DNA from: Clostridiales bacterium
GTDB taxonomy: Bacteria; Bacillota; Clostridia; Oscillospirales; CAG-272
NCBI GenBank assembly: GCA_016280525.1
Contig: JAEEGW010000263.1
Span: 1 to 17,013, forward strand
Direction: 5' to 3'
DNA: 17,013 nt
Below, piece by piece: positions 13,872 to 17,013 of this stretch; position 1 is the first letter of the stretch, and each line of letters starts with the position of its first letter. Made by a program: the position numbers and the translations under genes. Below the pieces are notes generated by a model, which ran no database searches, was not told the origin of the DNA, and was given only the letters and a program-made list of their open reading frames with translations.

Positions 13872-14768
13872 TTATTTTTCTTTTATCATTTGCGCCAGTT
13901 CTTCGGCTAAACGTTTGTAATCGTCGGAATAAGAATGGTTTTCTTCAATGTCAGAGATTTCTGCCGGATTCAAAGCTCCGTCGCAGTATGCTTCACAAAA
14001 ACAATTACCGTTATCTTTGTTCGTTATCACAAAAACGTAATACGGTACACCAAGGTCAAGCAGCGGAACGTCGCTGGTGACGATCCTGTTTATGCCGGTT
14101 TCATTGAGCTTCTTCAAATCTATTTTATAATCTCCCTCGGGCAATGAGTTTATATCTCCGTCGCCGCAGGATCCGGCAAGGTCTTTCATATAAGCGTCAC
14201 CCGGGTTGATATACATATCCTGCCATACCGTTATTTTTTCACCGACGCTGACATCGCTGCCGTTGAAATTCTCTATGACCTCTGAGACGGTCGCTTTAAG
14301 GATCGTGTGTCCGGTAAACAAAGCATTGTCACCCAGCTTATACACCGTCAGATAAAAGTCATATCCGTCAACAACGATTTTCAAAACAGCACATTTTGTT
14401 TTGTGATTTATATCGCTATTCTGACCGGCAATACCTGTTCCCGTCAGTTGATATAACGTTTGAAAATCTTTTTCAGCTTCAGCGCCCATATTGACGATAT
14501 TTGATTTCTTCAAACTGCTCAATATCGTACCGAGTTCTTCTTCGGTCAGGGTATCGTCTTCTTTTTCCGCAGTTATATCCGATGTACCGTCGGTTACGAA
14601 GCTTACGGTGTCAGCGCTTAAAGCTTCAGTTTCGGTGATTACGGTCACGTTATCGGTGCTTTCGGCTTCTGTTCCGCTGATTACGGAGCTGTTGCCGGCG
14701 TTAACAATGTCGCACGAAGTTAAGCAAAGAACAAGAATTAAAGAAATCAAAAATACAATTCTATTCAT
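13872..14768 (-). CDS. Lipoprotein of unknown function
   Basis: A 298-residue secreted protein with a hydrophobic N-terminus and lipobox LTSC, so lipidation is expected at Cys19. A Ser/Thr/Glu/Asp-rich linker (20-75) joins it to a globular region (about 76-290). Segments there include TKCAVLKIVVDGYDFYLTVY, VGEKITVWQDMYIN and VPLLDLGVPYYVFVI, which look beta-rich. The region contains several cysteines (SCGDGD, NCFCEAYC). I recognise no named domain. The ATG at 14768 has only a weak GAGAAG ribosome binding site, in an A-rich leader of repeated AAAGAATA words. That suggests low or coupled translation. It sits between a sugar oxidoreductase and an isomerase on the same strand, with gaps of 71 and 33 bp and no separate promoter that I can see. 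It is probably in their operon, though its role there is unclear. Confidence 0.8.
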   Translation of the reverse strand: MNRIVFLISLILVLCLTSCDIVNAGNSSVISGTEAESTDNVTVITETEALSADTVSFVTDGTSDITAEKEDDTLTEEELGTILSSLKKSNIVNMGAEAEKDFQTLYQLTGTGIAGQNSDINHKTKCAVLKIVVDGYDFYLTVYKLGDNALFTGHTILKATVSEVIENFNGSDVSVGEKITVWQDMYINPGDAYMKDLAGSCGDGDINSLPEGDYKIDLKKLNETGINRIVTSDVPLLDLGVPYYVFVITNKDNGNCFCEAYCDGALNPAEISDIEENHSYSDDYKRLAEELAQMIKEK

Positions 14769-14812
14769 TTTTTCTTCTCTATTCTTTTTTATTTATTCTT
14801 TATTCTTTGAGC

Positions 14813-14832
14813 GGCGGGAGCAAGCCCCCGCC
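14813..14832 (-). repeat. G+C-rich REP-like hairpin in the oxidoreductase-lipoprotein gap
   Basis: On the minus strand GGCGGGGGC and GCTCCCGCC pair over 9 bp around TT (in practice a CTTG loop), with one G-U pair that would be a mismatch on the plus strand. It begins 7 nt after the oxidoreductase stop. It is followed by A-rich rather than T-rich sequence, so it is a poor terminator and may instead stabilise or process the operon mRNA. Its composition contrasts with the flanking A+T-rich bases, as expected of a dispersed extragenic element. Confidence 0.5.
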
Positions 14833-14839
14833 CTACGGT

Positions 14840-15958
14840 TCAATTAAAATACACGATATTTCCGGTTCTTGCCGATTCGTAAATACCGCTTAAGATCTGC
14901 GATACCGCGTACGCCTGCTCGGGGAGGACGAACGGGGCTTTGTCGTTTACAACGGCGTCTATCCACGTTCTCGCCTCGCGCTCGGAGGGATCCGCGCCCT
15001 TGTTTCCTTCATAGAACGCAACGCCGCCGGCGGAAAGGTTCGGCTTCGTCACGTATTGACGTCCCAAATGTACGCCGTTGATCCTCACGCCGTCAAGCAT
15101 ATCGCCGCCGGCTTTGGTGCCGCAGACGGTCGTTATGGCCTCGCGGCAGTCTATGAGGTTCAGCGCCCAGGAAGATTCAAGTATTATCGTCGCGCCGTTT
15201 TCCATGACCACGAAACCGAACGCGCAGTCCTCCGTCGTGAACTTTTCAACGTCCCAGTCGCCCCAGGCGTTGCCGGTATTCCTGTCTTTATTCAGCGCGT
15301 GATAAGTAGTTCCTACGCAGTATTTGGGCTTGTAATTATCCATTATCCACAGCGTAAGGTCGAGCGCGTGCGTGCCGATGTCTATAAGCGGACCGCCGCC
15401 CTGCTCGTATTCGTTTATGAACACGCCCCAGGTCGGAACGGCGCGGCGGCGCAGAGCCGTGGCGCGGGCGAAATATATATCGCCGAAAGTTCCGGCAAGC
15501 GCTTCCTGCTTCATATAAAGCGCGTCGTCACGCTGTCTGTTCTGATATCCTATAGTCAGCTTTTTGCCGGTGCGCTTTGCGGCGTCAAGCATTTTTTTGG
15601 CTTCCGCCGCGTTTATCGCCATCGGTTTTTCGCACATAACGTGCTTTCCCGCTTCAAGCGCGTCAACCGTGATGAAGCTGTGCGATCTGTTGGGCGTGCA
15701 GACGTGGACTATATCAATGCTTTTGTCCTCAAGCAGCTTTTTATAGTCTTCATAGACCTTTGCGCCGGGTATGCCGTAATCCTTTGCGGCTTTTTCCGCG
15801 CGCTCTATTATTATATCGCAGAACGCGACCATCTCCACGTTATCGATCTTTTTTAGCGACGGCATATGCTTGTTGTTCGCTATGCCTCCGCAGCCGATTA
15901 TACCTATTCTCAGCTTATCGTTCGCGCCTTTTGAAAGCTCGTTAAGTACGATTGCCAT
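14840..15958 (-). CDS. Gfo/Idh/MocA family NAD(P)-dependent oxidoreductase
   Basis: A 372-residue cytoplasmic dehydrogenase. It is expected to oxidise or reduce a sugar, sugar acid or inositol with NAD(P). The N-terminal Rossmann fold starts at LRIGIIGCGGIANNKH (Gly22, Gly24 and Gly25 of the nucleotide loop). VHVCTPNRSH follows, then the family signature CEKPMA with the conserved Lys111. The C-terminal substrate domain carries GGGPLIDIGTHALDL, in which Asp193 and His197 match the D-x-x-x-H catalytic pattern. Length is normal for the family. Substrate specificity cannot be read from this. The ATG at 15958 has GGAGG 9 nt upstream and a good promoter (15991-16019). It is the first gene of a probable three-gene operon with a lipoprotein and an isomerase/epimerase. 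About 15 extra residues precede the Rossmann strand, which is common in this family. Confidence 0.92.
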   Translation of the reverse strand: MAIVLNELSKGANDKLRIGIIGCGGIANNKHMPSLKKIDNVEMVAFCDIIIERAEKAAKDYGIPGAKVYEDYKKLLEDKSIDIVHVCTPNRSHSFITVDALEAGKHVMCEKPMAINAAEAKKMLDAAKRTGKKLTIGYQNRQRDDALYMKQEALAGTFGDIYFARATALRRRAVPTWGVFINEYEQGGGPLIDIGTHALDLTLWIMDNYKPKYCVGTTYHALNKDRNTGNAWGDWDVEKFTTEDCAFGFVVMENGATIILESSWALNLIDCREAITTVCGTKAGGDMLDGVRINGVHLGRQYVTKPNLSAGGVAFYEGNKGADPSEREARTWIDAVVNDKAPFVLPEQAYAVSQILSGIYESARTGNIVYFN

Positions 15959-15990
15959 AATTTTAATCCTCCGGTTTTTTTGTTGTATAT

Positions 15991-16019
15991 ATTTTACACT
16001 AAAACGCCGGATTTTTCAA
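15991..16019 (-). promoter_or_regulatory. Promoter of the oxidoreductase operon
   Basis: On the minus strand -35 TTGAAA (16014-16019), a 17-bp spacer and -10 TAAAAT (15991-15996). RNA would start near 15984, about 26 nt before the ATG at 15958. Confidence 0.75.
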
Positions 16020-16069
16020 GTATTTTTTAAAAAAAGCAGCAAATATTACAAAATTGTAACTTTTATTGT

Positions 16070-16100
16070 TATTCGATAATTTTTATTGACATATCGAATA
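16070..16100. promoter_or_regulatory. 9-bp dyad spanning the -35 region of the small lipoprotein promoter
   Basis: TATTCGATA (16070-16078) and TATCGAATA (16092-16100) are perfect inverted repeats with a 13-bp spacer, so the arm centres are 22 bp apart, about two helical turns. The -35 box lies at the inner edge of the right arm, and that arm fills the -35/-10 spacer. This is the layout of a repressor operator. It also lies between two divergent transcription units and could affect both. Confidence 0.55.
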
Positions 16101-16114
16101 GTATATGATATAAT
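16086..16114 (+). promoter_or_regulatory. Consensus promoter of the small lipoprotein gene
   Basis: Perfect -35 TTGACA (16086-16091), a 17-bp spacer and perfect -10 TATAAT (16109-16114), with TGA giving an extended -10. Transcription would start near 16121, at the ribosome binding site itself, leaving a leader of only about 15 nt before the GTG at 16136. Confidence 0.85.
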
Positions 16115-16135
16115 TCGGCAAAAGGAGGCGTTACG

Positions 16136-16585
16136 GTGAAAAAACACGTTTCTAAAATCAGTATAGTCTTTATACTTGCGGTAACCACGGTATTCGGCGG
16201 ATGCATCGCCGTGAGCGGAACAAACGTGCCGAAAGGATACGTTTCGTCAAAAGAGTATTTTGACAAAGAGGGATTTCAGGATTATACGGACTACTGCGTT
16301 TATTACTATGAAAACGCCGAGGCGGTGATCTCAGATAAAAACTTCAAGCTCATAACGGCAAGCGAAAACGGGAAAACCGGTTTCATGGAGCAGGTCAAAG
16401 ACGCGGCGTCCGAGGTTATCGGATGGATGAAAACGCTCGGCCGTGAAAACGAGCTTGAAATAACGGCTGACGATATAACAGCCGGCGATTATGCGTATCT
16501 TTACAGAACGCAGAATTCGCTTGTAAAGCTGTACTTGTTTGATTCGGAAACCAACACGCTGCACTATATGGCGAGTAAAACCTAA
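16136..16585 (+). CDS. Small lipoprotein of unknown function
   Basis: A 149-residue secreted protein with a positively charged N-terminus, a hydrophobic core and lipobox VFGGC, so lipidation is expected at Cys23. The mature part has Tyr-rich segments (DYTDYCVYYYENAEAV), a middle that looks helical, and a C-terminal strand pair (AYLYRTQNSLVKLYLF). I recognise no domain. The start is GTG at 16136, chosen because AAAGGAGG lies 7 nt upstream and the consensus promoter ends just before it. The promoter carries a long dyad, so expression is probably regulated despite perfect -35 and -10 boxes. The gene is divergent from the oxidoreductase operon and convergent with a second isomerase, with a shared terminator at 16601-16626. 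Confidence 0.82.
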   Translation: MKKHVSKISIVFILAVTTVFGGCIAVSGTNVPKGYVSSKEYFDKEGFQDYTDYCVYYYENAEAVISDKNFKLITASENGKTGFMEQVKDAASEVIGWMKTLGRENELEITADDITAGDYAYLYRTQNSLVKLYLFDSETNTLHYMASKT

Positions 16586-16600
16586 AAACTTTATATGACA

Positions 16601-16626
16601 CAAAAGACCGCGAATGCGGTCTTTTG
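16601..16626. terminator. Bidirectional terminator between the small lipoprotein and the second isomerase
   Basis: CAAAAGACCGC (16601-16611) and GCGGTCTTTTG (16616-16626) form a perfect 11-bp stem with a GAAT loop. The A4/T4 ends give a T-run on either strand. It lies 16 nt after the plus-strand stop and 14 nt from the minus-strand stop. Confidence 0.85.
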
Positions 16627-16640
16627 CGTTGATCCGTATA

Positions 16641-17013
16641 TCAGATACCGAGCGATCTCAGGTATTCCCTGCTTATCCTTGCGGCTTCAAGGGAGGGCAT
16701 ATCTTTTGATTCGTCCTGCTCGACTATCACGTATTCCGTACCCGCTTTCTCTGCTGCGGCGAGTATCGCGGGGAAATCCTGCATACCCATACCGAGAGGA
16801 CGGAAAGCGAAGCCGTTATCCTCTTTTGAGCCCGGTTCTTTTGCTTTGCCGCTGTCGTCTATCAGCGCGTATACGGGACCGGACGCGAGCTTTTTGCACG
16901 TGAAATCCTTTAAGTGCAGCGTATGCATCCTGCCGGCGTGAGCTTCGATGAACGCGGCGGGATCTACGCCCGCGTACCTCGCCCAGCACGTGTCGACCTC
17001 ACCCTCTATATCG
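16641..17013 (-). CDS. Sugar phosphate isomerase/epimerase, C-terminal part (start beyond the right edge)
   Basis: The minus-strand frame is open to the window edge, so the gene is cut at its 5' end and 123 codons plus the stop are visible. The first visible residues (GEVDTCWARYAGVDPAAFIE, then RMHTLHLKD) match the second half of xylose-isomerase-like TIM barrels. In these, the Asp of EVDTCW and the His of LHLKD are metal ligands. The Glu of VEQDES is the likely last ligand. The family is the same as the enzyme at 12870-13838, but the sequences differ clearly, so these are not recent duplicates. An internal ATG at 16928 is not the start, because the homologous sequence continues upstream of it. 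Function would be isomerisation or epimerisation of a sugar or inositol derivative, with unknown substrate. Confidence 0.88.
   Translation of the reverse strand, partial: DIEGEVDTCWARYAGVDPAAFIEAHAGRMHTLHLKDFTCKKLASGPVYALIDDSGKAKEPGSKEDNGFAFRPLGMGMQDFPAILAAAEKAGTEYVIVEQDESKDMPSLEAARISREYLRSLGI

Noticed and set aside
15056..15856. Plus-strand ORF of 266 codons
   Set aside because: It lies fully antisense to the Gfo/Idh/MocA oxidoreductase, which has all its family motifs. The plus-strand translation shows no domain and reflects codon bias of the real gene.

Overview
The window looks like chromosomal DNA of an uncultured anaerobic Firmicute, most likely a gut or rumen Clostridia member. The evidence is strong AGGAGG-type ribosome binding sites, near-consensus TTGACA/TATAAT promoters, many short Thr/Ser-rich lipoproteins, and carbohydrate genes of the kinds common in that group. 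Most genes are near 50% G+C. A stretch of about 9.2-10.65 kb is clearly A+T-rich (about 30-35% G+C in the samples I counted). No rRNA, tRNA, CRISPR array, transposase or phage gene is visible.

Layout, left to right. (1) 1-536, minus: a 5' fragment of a YitT-family membrane protein, cut by the window edge and divergent from the next gene. (2) 675-7466, plus: a giant GT84-glycoamylase-GH94 protein resembling cyclic beta-1,2-glucan synthase. (3) 7467-7759: an array of tiny hairpins separated by a 7-nt word. (4) 7760-9165, minus: two paralogous lipoproteins. (5) 9346-10236, minus: an A+T-rich zinc-ribbon/TPR-like protein. A long structured leader or small RNA (about 10251-10470) precedes it, with its own promoter and terminator. 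(6) 10667-12634, plus: a GH36 alpha-galactosidase. (7) 12635-12869: a second hairpin array with a different 7-nt word and a central bidirectional terminator. (8) 12870-15958, minus: a probable operon of a Gfo/Idh/MocA oxidoreductase, a lipoprotein and a xylose-isomerase-like sugar isomerase/epimerase. (9) 16136-16585, plus: a small lipoprotein under a consensus promoter with a 9-bp dyad. (10) 16641-17013, minus: the 3' part of a second isomerase/epimerase.

The shared theme is sugar chemistry. The alpha-galactosidase releases sugars, and the oxidoreductase plus TIM-barrel isomerases are typical partners for converting unusual sugars or inositols. The GT84/GH94 enzyme makes or trims beta-glucan. 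No transporter or regulator gene lies in the window, so substrates cannot be fixed.

The most unusual content is non-coding. Two convergent intergenic regions carry arrays with the same architecture but unrelated linker words. In each, the linker runs in one orientation in the left half and as its reverse complement in the right half. Their hairpin loops draw on a shared vocabulary (GAA, GCA, GTAA). The structured RNA region upstream of the zinc-ribbon gene is the second candidate for something undescribed.
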